From the NCBI GenBank assembly GCA_028277405.1, contig JANQGH010000042.1, positions 1-64,000 of the forward strand: 64,000 nucleotides of DNA, written 5' to 3'. The notes under the pieces are model-generated. The model was not told where the DNA came from, did not search any database, and saw only the letters and a program-made list of their open reading frames with translations. Positions 45,218-54,056 of this stretch are shown piece by piece. A program made the translations under genes and the position numbers. Numbering within the stretch: the first letter of the stretch is position 1; each line of letters starts with the position of its first letter. Source of the DNA: Alphaproteobacteria bacterium. Its GTDB lineage: Bacteria; Pseudomonadota; Alphaproteobacteria; DSM-16000; Inquilinaceae.

Positions 45218-46171
45218 TTACGCTGCCTTGATCGGCAGAAGCTGGCCGTCGATTGCCGCCAACCAGTCCCGATGGTGCCGCCGCGCCTCGATGGCATCGG
45301 CCAGCGAAACCGCCTTGAACTGGATCTCTGTGCCCGGCCGGCCCTGGGCCAAGACGTCCATGTCGCAGCTAACGACCGTGGCGATCTTCGGATAGCCGCC
45401 GACCGTTTGCCGATCGGCCATCAGCACGATCGGCTGCCCGTCGCCCGGCACCTGGATGCTGCCCGGCGCGATGCCTTCCGAAATGATGTTGGCGGCTCCC
45501 TTTGTGGCCAGGGCCTGGCCCTCCAAGCGATAACCCATACGGTCGGACTGACGTCCGATGCGATAGGGCGCCTCGACCAGTCGGGCGCGCGTGCGGTCGT
45601 CGAAGAAGTCGTCCTGTGGGCCCAGGACGACACGGATTATGGGCCGTTTCTCACGCGCCGGCGGCTCGGCCAAGTACCTGGTCGGTTGATCCGTGGCATC
45701 CGGCCCGACGGGCAGAACATCACCGGTTTTCAAAGCGGAACCGTCGAACGGTCCGATGCCGGACCGAAGATGGGTCGACAGGCTGCCGAAGACAGGCGGC
45801 AGATCGAAGCCGCCGGCGACCGCCAGATAGCCGAACATGCCGTCTCGTTCCGGCAGCAAGGTCGCGGTCTGGCCGCGATGAAGAACGGCCGACCGCCAAC
45901 TTCCTTGCGCGACGCCATCTATCGTCAAGGCCGCCGCACCCGCCACCGCCACGCTGATCGCGCCGCCGCCGCAACGCAGCCGCGCGCCGGTCACCGCGAT
46001 TTCGATCGCCGCCGCTTCGGGCGTATTGCCGACCAGACGGTTGGCGATGGCAAGCGCCGTTCGATCCATGGCCCCGGCAACCGGTACGCCGAAGCGCTGG
46101 TATCCGCGCCGACCGCCGTCCTGCAACGTGGTCAGGGGGCCGGCCTGAATGACGTAGAGTGCGCGGGTCAT
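45218..46171 (-). CDS. pxpC: 5-oxoprolinase subunit C (KipA-like)
   Basis: This 317-residue biotin-dependent-carboxyltransferase-like protein belongs to the PxpC/KipA family. Typical segments are VIQAGPLTTLQDGGRRGYQ, GVPVAGAMDRTALAIANRLVGN and VPGDGQPIVLMADRQTVGGYP. With PxpA and PxpB it hydrolyses 5-oxoproline to glutamate using ATP. It overlaps pxpB by four bases (ATGA). Confidence 0.94.
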   Translation of the reverse strand: MTRALYVIQAGPLTTLQDGGRRGYQRFGVPVAGAMDRTALAIANRLVGNTPEAAAIEIAVTGARLRCGGGAISVAVAGAAALTIDGVAQGSWRSAVLHRGQTATLLPERDGMFGYLAVAGGFDLPPVFGSLSTHLRSGIGPFDGSALKTGDVLPVGPDATDQPTRYLAEPPAREKRPIIRVVLGPQDDFFDDRTRARLVEAPYRIGRQSDRMGYRLEGQALATKGAANIISEGIAPGSIQVPGDGQPIVLMADRQTVGGYPKIATVVSCDMDVLAQGRPGTEIQFKAVSLADAIEARRHHRDWLAAIDGQLLPIKAA

Positions 46172-46914
46172 GTGATCGGCGCGACCAGCGGGTCGCCGGC
46201 TTCGGCCCGACGGTCCAGCGCCTCCCAATCCCCGTGATCGATCGGCTCGAACCGCACGGTATCGCCGGCGGCGAGCAGGAAGGGTTCGGCACGGTTGGGG
46301 TCGAAGACGCGCACGGGCGACCGGCCCAGCATGTGCCAACCGGACGGTGCCGCGATCGAAAAGATGCCGGTCTGTGCGCCGCCGATGCCGACACTGCCGG
46401 CCGGCACCTTCGGGCGGGGCGAGGCCAGCCGCTCGGTCGCCAATGCCGGGTCGAGGCCGCCCATGAAGGCAAAGCCCGGCATGAAGCCGAGCATGTAGAC
46501 CCGATAGTCGGCCTGGCTGTGGCGCCGTATGACATCGTCCGCGGTCATGTCGTGCTGTGCAGCCAGCGACTCGAGATCCTGCCCATACGCGCCGCCATAG
46601 GCCGTCGGCAAGACCCATCGGCGGTGGGCCTGACTATCGTCAGGCCGGTCGTCAGAGAACGACAGCACCAGATCCTTCAGCCGGTCCGGTGGCAGGACCA
46701 GCGGGTCGTAATGGATCGACAGGCCCGTATAGGCGGGTATGGTCTCGACCAATCCGTCCGGCGCCCTCTTCCTGAGCGCCGCATCCAGGGCCAGCACCGC
46801 CTCGCTCAAGTCCGCGTCGATCACGTCGCCGAGTTGGACCATCAGCACACTGTCGCCGGCAACGAGGAACCGGGGTCGGTCAAAACGCGCTGTGTTTGGC
46901 TCTGTTGCGGTCAT
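46168..46914 (-). CDS. pxpB: 5-oxoprolinase subunit B (KipI-like)
   Basis: This 248-residue KipI-like protein has the signatures YTGLSIHYDP, YRVYMLGFMPGFAFMGGL and PRPKVPAGSVGIGGAQTGIF. It forms a complex with PxpC. The ATG at 46914 gives a normal N-terminus; longer frames run into the divergent pxpA. The gap of 84 bases to pxpA must hold both promoters. Confidence 0.93.
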   Translation of the reverse strand: MTATEPNTARFDRPRFLVAGDSVLMVQLGDVIDADLSEAVLALDAALRKRAPDGLVETIPAYTGLSIHYDPLVLPPDRLKDLVLSFSDDRPDDSQAHRRWVLPTAYGGAYGQDLESLAAQHDMTADDVIRRHSQADYRVYMLGFMPGFAFMGGLDPALATERLASPRPKVPAGSVGIGGAQTGIFSIAAPSGWHMLGRSPVRVFDPNRAEPFLLAAGDTVRFEPIDHGDWEALDRRAEAGDPLVAPIT

Positions 46915-46998
46915 CGTCGCTTTCGGCTTGGGATTGACGAGGGTTTGACGGACACTCGTCCTCTTTTTGGTGAAGCATGGATAGGCGACGACAGCGGC

Positions 46999-47778
46999 AT
47001 GGGCAACAGCGTGGATCTTAACGCCGATCTCGGCGAGTCTTTCGGCGACTGGCGTATGGGCGACGATGAGGCGATCTTGAAGATCGTCAGCAGCGCCAAT
47101 GTGGCCTGCGGCTTTCACGCCGGCGATCCCCTGATCATGGCCGACACGGTCAAGCGCGCGAAGGCCGAAGGCGTGGCCATCGGCGCCCATCCCGGCTATC
47201 GCGACCTGTGGGGCTTTGGCCGCCGTGCGCTGCCCGGTGAAAAACCGGCGGATCTGGTTTGGCACGTGACCTACCAGATCGGCGCGCTTGCCGCGATTGC
47301 CGCGGCGCTTGATCACCCGATCGGCCATGTGAAGGCCCACGGGGCGCTGTCCAATCGGGCGATGGCGGATCGCCCGGCCGCCGACGCCATCGGCCGGGCG
47401 ATTACCCAAACCGATCCGAAGCTTGTCTGGTACGTGTTGCCGGCGACCGAGCTTGAGGCGGCGGCCGAGGCGTCGGGCGGGCCGCTGGCCCGCGAAATCT
47501 TTGCCGACCGCGCCTATGAAGATGATGGCAGCCTGGTCTCGCGCGCCAAACCGGGGTCGGTCCTGCACGACGCCACGGTGGCGGCCGACCGGGTGCTGGC
47601 CATGGTCGAAGAGGGGGCGGTCACCTCGATCAACGGCGTCAAGGTGCCGGTGGCCATCGACACCATCTGCGTTCACGGCGACACGCCTGGCGCGGTCGCC
47701 TTGGCCGACCGGGTGCGTAACCGACTTGAACAGGGCGGCTGGACCGTGGCCTGCCGCAACCAGTCGATCGCGGCGTGA
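46999..47778 (+). CDS. pxpA: 5-oxoprolinase subunit A (LamB/YcsF family)
   Basis: This 259-residue LamB/YcsF protein has VDLNADLGESFGDWRMGDD at the N-terminus, SANVACGFHAGDP, GAHPGYRDLWGFGRR and GHVKAHGALSN. It is the hydrolase-type partner of PxpBC. Here it is transcribed away from pxpBC, whereas the three genes are commonly in line. The ATG at 46999 follows a weak ribosome site. Confidence 0.94.
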   Translation: MGNSVDLNADLGESFGDWRMGDDEAILKIVSSANVACGFHAGDPLIMADTVKRAKAEGVAIGAHPGYRDLWGFGRRALPGEKPADLVWHVTYQIGALAAIAAALDHPIGHVKAHGALSNRAMADRPAADAIGRAITQTDPKLVWYVLPATELEAAAEASGGPLAREIFADRAYEDDGSLVSRAKPGSVLHDATVAADRVLAMVEEGAVTSINGVKVPVAIDTICVHGDTPGAVALADRVRNRLEQGGWTVACRNQSIAA

Positions 47779-47811
47779 CCCGGTCGGCTTTTGTACATTC
47801 ACAAACCTGCA

Positions 47812-47837
47812 GCAATCCGATGCCATCATCGGCTTGC
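47812..47837 (+). terminator. Hairpin after pxpA
   Basis: GCAA-T-CCGATG pairs with CATCGG-C-TTGC across the four-base loop CCAT, with one internal mismatch. No T-run follows. It is the only structured element between pxpA and the next gene and may end or protect the pxpA mRNA. Confidence 0.35.
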
Positions 47838-47915
47838 CCTAGGTTTGATCCAACTGGCATCGTAGTTTCGGCGATGCCGCTAAGTTCTTGACAGCATCTC
47901 AGGGAGGGTAGGTCC

Positions 47916-50900
47916 GTGCGGTTAAAACTCGCAGTGGGAACAGCATTGACGTGGTCGATGACGGTGGCCGTGCCGGCGTTGGCGCAGGGAACGGGCGATA
48001 CGGCGGCGGATCCGATTCCGCTGATCGCCGGCGAACAGGTCGTCGGCCAGGTGCAAAACGCCTCGGACATCGAATGGTTCCAGGTTCAGCTCGATGCCGG
48101 CCAGACCTACACGTTCGACGTCCAGGGGCAGGCGACCAACGCAGGCACGCTGGGCGATCCCTTGGCGATCCTGATGGACGCCGAACTCAACGAGGTGGCG
48201 CGCGACGATGATGGCGGGGTCGGCCTGGACTCCAGCCTGACCTTTACACCGCAAACCACGGGGAGCTACCTGCTTTCCGTCAGTTCGTTCGGCAGCGAGT
48301 CCGGTGACTTCCTGCTGACCTTCTCGAACGGTGCGGCGGCGACCGCGGCGGAAGTAGCGGCCTCACCCACGGACGACTTCGAGGACACGCCCACGACGTC
48401 CGGGCAGTTGGCCCTAGGCGGCAGTTCATACGGCGAGCTCGAAACCGCCGGTGACGGCGATTGGTTCGCGATCTACCTGCAGCCCGGCCAACAGATCCTC
48501 ATTGATTTGGAAGGCGCGCCGACGAACCAGGGCACCTTGTCCGATCCGCTCGTCGCGGTCTACGACGCAAACGGCGTCCAGCTCGATCGAAACGACGATG
48601 GCGGCGAGGGCCTGAACAGCCAGCTTGCCTTCACCGCCCCTGAGGCGGGCACCTACTATGTCGGCGCCGGTGCCTTTGGCAGTGCGACCGGTTCATACCG
48701 GCTGTCCGCGGCGGCGCAAGGCGACATCGCGGACGCCACACCAGCCCAGGCACCGTCAACGCCGACCGCCGATGACCATCCGGCGAGTACGGTCACTGGC
48801 GGCCGGCTGACGGTGGGCGGCAGCGTGATCGGCAATTTGGAAAGCGACGGCGACGAGGACTGGTTCGCGATCGACCTGTCCCAGGGCCAACGGGTGATCT
48901 TCGATCTTGAAGGCAATCCGACCGGCCAAGGCACGCTCAGCGACCCTTACCTGACGATCTACGACGCTGCGGGCAACGAGATCGATCGCAATGACGATGG
49001 CGGCGACGGGCTGAACAGCCAGCTCGACTTCACGGCGCCAAGCGCAGGCACGTACTATGTCGAGGCGCGCGGTTTTGCCGGCAACAGCGGCACCTATCGC
49101 CTGTCCGCTCAACAGGGGCTGCAAGCCGTTCAGCCCATCCAGCCGCCGGTGGCCGACGCGGGTGATGACTACCCGAGTGGGCCGGAGACAACCGGTCGGT
49201 TGAACCTGGGCGGCAGCGTCAGCGGCAATCTGGAAGCCGCCAACGACACCGACTGGTTCGCCATCAATCTGTCCCAGGGCCAGACCGTCGTGTTGAGCCT
49301 CGAAGGCAACCCGACCGGACAGGGAACACTTAGCGATCCCTATCTGACCGTCTTTGACTTCGGCGGCAACGAGCTTGACCGCGATGATGATGGTGGCGAC
49401 GGCTTCAACAGCCGTCTGGAGTTCACGCCACCCTCCACGGGTACGTTCTACGTCGAGGCGCGCGGCTTCGGCGGTAATTCCGGCACCTATCGACTTTCTG
49501 CACAGGCGGCAGCACCTCAAGCGCCGACGGTTGTGGACGACTATTCCAGTGATACAGGGACCGCAGGCCAGATCGGCGTTGGCGGCAGCGTCCTTGGAAA
49601 CCTAGAGGCATCCAGCGACGAGGATTGGTTCGCCATTTCGCTGTCCCAGGGTCAAACGGTCGTTTTCGACCTTGAAGGCGAGGATACTGGCCAGGGCACG
49701 CTTTCCGACCCGTATCTGACCATCTTCGATCAGTTCGGCAACGAGGTCGATAGCAACGATGACGGGGGCTCAGGCTACAACAGCCAACTCAGCTTCACCG
49801 CGCCGGCCTCGGGCGTCTACTTCGTCGAGGCGCGCGGCTTCGGCGGCGCCAGCGGCACCTATCGGCTCTCGGCGGCGCCGGGGGCTGCTGCCCCGCCACC
49901 TCCACCGCCTGTCGCGGACGACTACCCTGCCGATTCGTCGACGCCGGGATTCGTCGCGGTTGATGACTTCGCCACCGGCGTCATCGAACAGGCCGACGAC
50001 GCCGATTGGTTCGCACTGCAACTCGCGGCTGGGCAGACGGTCGATCTGTCGCTTGAAGGGTCGGCCACCGGCGGCGGGGATCTGAATGACCCGTTGATGG
50101 TGATCTACGACCAGTTCGGCAACCAGCTCGACCGCAACGATGATGGCGGCGAGGGGCTGAACAGCAGCCTGTCGTTCACCGCGCCGTCGGCCGGCACCTA
50201 TTATGTCTCGGCCGAAGCCTTCGGCGCATCCACCGGCAGCTATACGCTCTACGTGGATGACGCGACGCCCGCACAGGTCGGCGGCAAAGGCCCCCGCGAC
50301 GACTACGCGGGCGATGCCTCGACCACAGGGTTCCTCTCCGTCGGCGGCTCCGTGTCCGGCAACCTTGAGCAGATCGACGACACGGACTGGTTCGCCATTC
50401 AGCTCAGCGCCGGTCAGGCGATCGAGGTGTCGCTGGAAGGCCAGCCGACCGGGGCGGGGACACTGCCCGACCCGGTCCTCGCGATCTTCGACCAGTTCGG
50501 TAATGAAGTCGCCTACAACGACGATGGCGGCGAGAGCTGGAACAGCCTGCTGACCTTCACCGCGCCGGCTGCCGGCACCTATTATCTGTCGGCGGAAGGC
50601 TTCGGCGAAAGCACGGGCACTTACCTGCTGTCGGCGGTGCCGGGCCAGCCGGACGACTATCCGGCCGACATGTCGACCACCGGCTTCGTGGGTATCGGCC
50701 GGCCGGTCTCCGGCTCAATCGACAGCCCCGGCGATACCGACTGGTTCGCCGTCAACCTGAATGCCGGACAGCCCGTCATCATTCGCCAGCTCGGCAACTC
50801 GGCCGGCGGCGGCTCGTTGCAGGACCCGTATCTGGAGCTCTATGACGGCAACGGCCAGTTCATCGACAGCAACGACGATGATGACGTCTCCCTGAACTCC

Positions 50901-51374
50901 GCGATCGCGTTCACGCCGTGGATGTCCGGTACGCACTACATCGCGGCCGGCGCCTTCTCCGACTATACGGGCAGCTACACCCTGTCCGTCGAGGTAGGCG
51001 CGCCGATCCGGGACGATTATGCCTCCGACACCTCGACCGTCGGCCAGGCACAGGTCAACGGCACGGTCTATGGCGAGTTGGAAAGCCCGAACGACGAGGA
51101 CTGGTTCTGGATCCAGCTCCAGCCCGGCAACTACGTCATCGATCTTGAAGGGCAGGCGACGGGCATGGGGTCGCTGAACGATCCGTACCTGGTCCTGTAC
51201 AATGCCCAGGGCTTCGAAATCGACCGCAACGACGATGGTGGCCAGAACCTGAACAGCCAGTTGCGGCTGTCGGTGGGGGCGCCCGCGACCTACTACATCG
51301 GCGCCGGCGCCTTTGGCGGCGGGGTGGGCACCTACGCTCTGACCGTCACCGGCACGGGTGGCGGCGGCAAGTAG
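47916..51374 (+). CDS. Secreted protein composed of nine PPC repeats
   Basis: This is a 1152-residue protein with a signal peptide ending AVPALA before QGTGDTA. The rest is nine bacterial pre-peptidase C-terminal (PPC) domains. Each has DxDWFAIxLxxGQ, a GTLxDPYLxIYD segment, NDDGG and a closing TYYVEARGFGG or similar. The Asp-rich NDDGG loops look able to bind calcium. No peptidase or other catalytic domain, membrane helix or sorting signal is present, so it is probably a periplasmic or released beta-rich protein. The start is GTG after GGGAGGGTAGG. It stands as a single-gene unit bounded by hairpins. PPC domains usually accompany proteases; a PPC-only chain of this length is unusual. Confidence 0.9.
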   Translation: MRLKLAVGTALTWSMTVAVPALAQGTGDTAADPIPLIAGEQVVGQVQNASDIEWFQVQLDAGQTYTFDVQGQATNAGTLGDPLAILMDAELNEVARDDDGGVGLDSSLTFTPQTTGSYLLSVSSFGSESGDFLLTFSNGAAATAAEVAASPTDDFEDTPTTSGQLALGGSSYGELETAGDGDWFAIYLQPGQQILIDLEGAPTNQGTLSDPLVAVYDANGVQLDRNDDGGEGLNSQLAFTAPEAGTYYVGAGAFGSATGSYRLSAAAQGDIADATPAQAPSTPTADDHPASTVTGGRLTVGGSVIGNLESDGDEDWFAIDLSQGQRVIFDLEGNPTGQGTLSDPYLTIYDAAGNEIDRNDDGGDGLNSQLDFTAPSAGTYYVEARGFAGNSGTYRLSAQQGLQAVQPIQPPVADAGDDYPSGPETTGRLNLGGSVSGNLEAANDTDWFAINLSQGQTVVLSLEGNPTGQGTLSDPYLTVFDFGGNELDRDDDGGDGFNSRLEFTPPSTGTFYVEARGFGGNSGTYRLSAQAAAPQAPTVVDDYSSDTGTAGQIGVGGSVLGNLEASSDEDWFAISLSQGQTVVFDLEGEDTGQGTLSDPYLTIFDQFGNEVDSNDDGGSGYNSQLSFTAPASGVYFVEARGFGGASGTYRLSAAPGAAAPPPPPPVADDYPADSSTPGFVAVDDFATGVIEQADDADWFALQLAAGQTVDLSLEGSATGGGDLNDPLMVIYDQFGNQLDRNDDGGEGLNSSLSFTAPSAGTYYVSAEAFGASTGSYTLYVDDATPAQVGGKGPRDDYAGDASTTGFLSVGGSVSGNLEQIDDTDWFAIQLSAGQAIEVSLEGQPTGAGTLPDPVLAIFDQFGNEVAYNDDGGESWNSLLTFTAPAAGTYYLSAEGFGESTGTYLLSAVPGQPDDYPADMSTTGFVGIGRPVSGSIDSPGDTDWFAVNLNAGQPVIIRQLGNSAGGGSLQDPYLELYDGNGQFIDSNDDDDVSLNSAIAFTPWMSGTHYIAAGAFSDYTGSYTLSVEVGAPIRDDYASDTSTVGQAQVNGTVYGELESPNDEDWFWIQLQPGNYVIDLEGQATGMGSLNDPYLVLYNAQGFEIDRNDDGGQNLNSQLRLSVGAPATYYIGAGAFGGGVGTYALTVTGTGGGGK
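48013..51360 (+). repeat. Nine tandem PPC-domain repeats
   Basis: DWF (EWF in the first) cores mark nine repeats. The linker motif DDYP or variant that opens repeats 2-9 starts near 48373, 48769, 49163, 49537, 49917, 50296, 50652 and 51013, giving periods of about 355-400 bp. Repeats 3-5 are most alike; the eighth and ninth are more diverged (NDDDD, and loss of FTAP). Confidence 0.85.
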
Positions 51375-51397
51375 CCCGGCATCATCCAACCTGGCAT

Positions 51398-51428
51398 GCG
51401 GGGACGGTCTCTAACCGTCCCCGCTTTG
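51398..51428 (+). terminator. Rho-independent terminator after the PPC-repeat gene
   Basis: GCGGGGACGGT (51398-51408) and ACCGTCCCCGC (51414-51424) form a perfect 11-bp stem with a five-base loop, followed by a short TTTG run. It lies 23 bases after the stop codon. Confidence 0.8.
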
Positions 51429-51475
51429 CTGTGATATAGCAGGGTCATCGATATCCCGCTGATCCGACAGGCTTC

Positions 51476-53149
51476 ATGAGTAACTCTCTACGCACCGGTG
51501 CCGAACTGCTGGTCGACGGTTTGGTAACCAACGGGGCTGATCTTGTTTTCGGCGTCCCGGGCGAGAGCTATCTCGCCGTTTTGGACGCGCTCTACGACCG
51601 CCGCGACATGTTGCGCTTCATCACCTGTCGGCAAGAGGGCGGGGCGGCCAACATGGCCGACGCCTACGCCAAACTGACCGGCCGCCCGGGCATCTGCATG
51701 GTGACGCGCGGGCCGGGCGCCACGAACGCGTCGATCGGCATCCACACCGCCTTTCAGGATTCCAGCCCGGTCATTCTGTTCATCGGCCAGGTCGGCCGCG
51801 ACATGATGGAGCGCGAGGCGTTTCAAGAGGTCGACTATCGCCGCATGTTCGGCCCGATGGCCAAATGGGTCGCCCAGATCGACAGCGCCGACCGGGTGCC
51901 GGAGTTCGTCTCGCGGGCGTTCCATACCGCAACATCGGGGCGGCCCGGACCGGTGGTGCTCGCATTGCCGGAAGACATGCTGCGCGATCACGCGCCTACG
52001 AAAACGCTACGACCCCACCGGCCTAGCCAAGCGAGCCCGTCCGACGCGTCGATCACTGAGATAAGGGAGCGACTGTCGAGGGCGGAACGGCCCTTGGCCC
52101 TTCTTGGCGGAGGTACGTGGACGCCTGAGGCCGTAGAAGACATCGCCGCTTTCGCACATGCCAACGGCGTGCCCGTCGCCTGCTCGTTCAGGGCCATGGA
52201 CTGTTTCGACAATCGCGACCCGCACTATATCGGCCAAGTCGGTTTGGGCCTGAACCCGGCCCTGGCCGACTGCCTGCGGCAGGCCGACCTGCTGCTGGCC
52301 ATCGGCCCCCGTTTGGGCGAGATCACGACTGCCGGCTACAGTCATCTGTCGGTGCCAGCGCCTGATCAGTCCCTGGTTCACATCCATCCCGGGGCTGAAG
52401 AACTGAACCGGGTCTACCAGGCCGATCTGGCCATTATGTCCGGCATGCCACAGGCGGCCTCGGTCCTGCGCCGGATGGCACCCGTCGACGGCTCTGCCTG
52501 GGCAGCATGGCTTTCGGCGGCCCGCGCGGACCAGCAGGCCTTCTTTGAGCCGACCGATGTTCCGGGCCAGGTCAATCTGGGTACCGTCGTCCGGCATGTC
52601 TCCGACACCGTGCCTGACGACGCGGTGATCACGACAGGTGCCGGCAACTACGCCGGCTTTGTCGGGCGCTTTTATCAGTATCGCCACTATCGGACCCTAT
52701 TGGGGCCGACCAGCGGGGCCATGGGCTACGGTGTTCCGGCCGCCGTGGCCGCCAAGATCGCCCGGCCGGAACGCACGGTGATCAGCTTCAACGGTGACGG
52801 CTGCTTCCTGATGAACGGCCAGGAACTGGCCACGGCGGTGCAATATGACGCGCCAGTGGTGTTCATCGTCGCGAACAACGGCACCTATGGCACCATCCGC
52901 ATGCATCAGGAGAGGGACTACCCCGATCGCGTCCTGGGCACCGACCTCCGGAACCCGGATTTCGCCGCCCTGGCGGCGGCCTACGGCGCCTGGTCGACCA
53001 GGGTAGACAAAACCGAGGATTTCCCGGCGGCTTTCGACGGCGCCCTTGCCGCAGGCCGACCTGCCCTGATTGAGCTGACTATCGATTCTGAGGCGATCTC
53101 GCCGTCGGCCACGCTCAGCGCGATTAGGGGCTCGGGCACGGCTTCGTAA
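51476..53149 (+). CDS. Thiamine-diphosphate enzyme, acetolactate-synthase-like large subunit
   Basis: This is a 557-residue ThDP enzyme. The cofactor-activating glutamate sits in FGVPGESYLAVLDALYD near residue 30, and the ThDP/Mg motif runs from NGDGCFLMNGQEL to IVANNGTYG. The middle domain (about 190-330) is of the FAD/nucleotide type but without a clear FAD motif. No regulatory subunit gene follows, so biosynthetic acetolactate synthase is unlikely. Glyoxylate carboligase is disfavoured because that enzyme replaces the glutamate with valine. It converges with the hydroxypyruvate isomerase gene, seven bases apart. The reaction remains open. Confidence 0.85.
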   Translation: MSNSLRTGAELLVDGLVTNGADLVFGVPGESYLAVLDALYDRRDMLRFITCRQEGGAANMADAYAKLTGRPGICMVTRGPGATNASIGIHTAFQDSSPVILFIGQVGRDMMEREAFQEVDYRRMFGPMAKWVAQIDSADRVPEFVSRAFHTATSGRPGPVVLALPEDMLRDHAPTKTLRPHRPSQASPSDASITEIRERLSRAERPLALLGGGTWTPEAVEDIAAFAHANGVPVACSFRAMDCFDNRDPHYIGQVGLGLNPALADCLRQADLLLAIGPRLGEITTAGYSHLSVPAPDQSLVHIHPGAEELNRVYQADLAIMSGMPQAASVLRRMAPVDGSAWAAWLSAARADQQAFFEPTDVPGQVNLGTVVRHVSDTVPDDAVITTGAGNYAGFVGRFYQYRHYRTLLGPTSGAMGYGVPAAVAAKIARPERTVISFNGDGCFLMNGQELATAVQYDAPVVFIVANNGTYGTIRMHQERDYPDRVLGTDLRNPDFAALAAAYGAWSTRVDKTEDFPAAFDGALAAGRPALIELTIDSEAISPSATLSAIRGSGTAS

Positions 53150-53156
53150 CTTGGCC

Positions 53157-53927
53157 TCAGCTACGCATCCAACCGAAACTGTCTGCCGTTGGCCCGGACG
53201 GCCGGTATTCGCAGCCGACCCAGCCTTGATAACCGATCCTGTCCAGATGATCGAACAGGAAGGGATAGTTGATTTCGCCAGTGCCTGGCTCATGGCGGCC
53301 GGGATTGTCGGCGATCTGGATATGGGCGATACGGGGCAGGGCGGCCTCGATCGTGCGGGCCAAATCGCCCTCGACGATCTGCATGTGATAGATGTCGTAT
53401 TGCAGGTAAAGATTGTCCGACCCCACCGCCTCGATCAGGTCCAGCGCCTGTCGTGAGCTGTTCAGGTAGAAGCCCGGGATGTCGATCGGGTTGATGGGCT
53501 CAATCAGCAGCTTAGTGTCATATTTTTCAAATAGATCGGCGGTGAATTTCAAGTTTTCTATGAAAGTCTCGCGTAGCACCGCCAAGTTCGTGCCGTCAGG
53601 CACGATGCCCGCCAGGCAGTTGACCTGCTTGCAGCCCAACGCCTTTGCGTACGCCACGGCCGTCTCGGCACCGGACCTGAACTCCGCCACGCGGTCCGGC
53701 AGGATGGCGATCCCTCGCTCGCCGGCATCCCAGTCGCCGACCGGCAGGTTGAACAGCACCTGGGACAGGCCATTGGCGGCAAGCCGCCGGGCGAGGATGT
53801 CCGGTTCGTAGTCGTAGGGCGACACATATTCGACACCGGCGAAGCCCGCTGCTGCCGCGGCCGCGAACCGGTCGAGAAAGTCGACCTCGGTGAACAGCAT
53901 GCTCAGATTGGCATCAAATCTCGGCAT
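53157..53927 (-). CDS. Hydroxypyruvate isomerase-family TIM barrel (Hyi/OtnI type)
   Basis: This is a 256-residue AP-endonuclease-2-type TIM barrel. Family marks are NLSMLFTEVDFLDRFAAAAAAGF, the glutamate in LLIEPINP, YLQYDIYHMQ, and the final glutamate in WVGCEYRPSG. Hyi interconverts hydroxypyruvate and tartronate semialdehyde; the close relative OtnI isomerises 2-oxotetronate, and I cannot separate them by eye. The ATG at 53927 starts directly at the conserved MPRFDANLS. Confidence 0.9.
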   Translation of the reverse strand: MPRFDANLSMLFTEVDFLDRFAAAAAAGFAGVEYVSPYDYEPDILARRLAANGLSQVLFNLPVGDWDAGERGIAILPDRVAEFRSGAETAVAYAKALGCKQVNCLAGIVPDGTNLAVLRETFIENLKFTADLFEKYDTKLLIEPINPIDIPGFYLNSSRQALDLIEAVGSDNLYLQYDIYHMQIVEGDLARTIEAALPRIAHIQIADNPGRHEPGTGEINYPFLFDHLDRIGYQGWVGCEYRPSGPTADSFGWMRS

Positions 53928-54056
53928 TGAGGGTTCCTGCTCGGCGGAAAGGGCTGACAAGACCACCGCATCGTTGGTCAATCGTTGAGGCGCCTCTATA
54001 CGGCCCGCCACGCCTTCGCTCAACTGCGCGGCAACAGGGGTTGGCACGTCGAAAGC

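Noticed and set aside
51476-53149. Assignment as glyoxylate carboligase (gcl)
   Set aside because: A hydroxypyruvate isomerase lies next to it, but the sequence keeps the catalytic glutamate (GVPGES) that glyoxylate carboligase replaces with valine.
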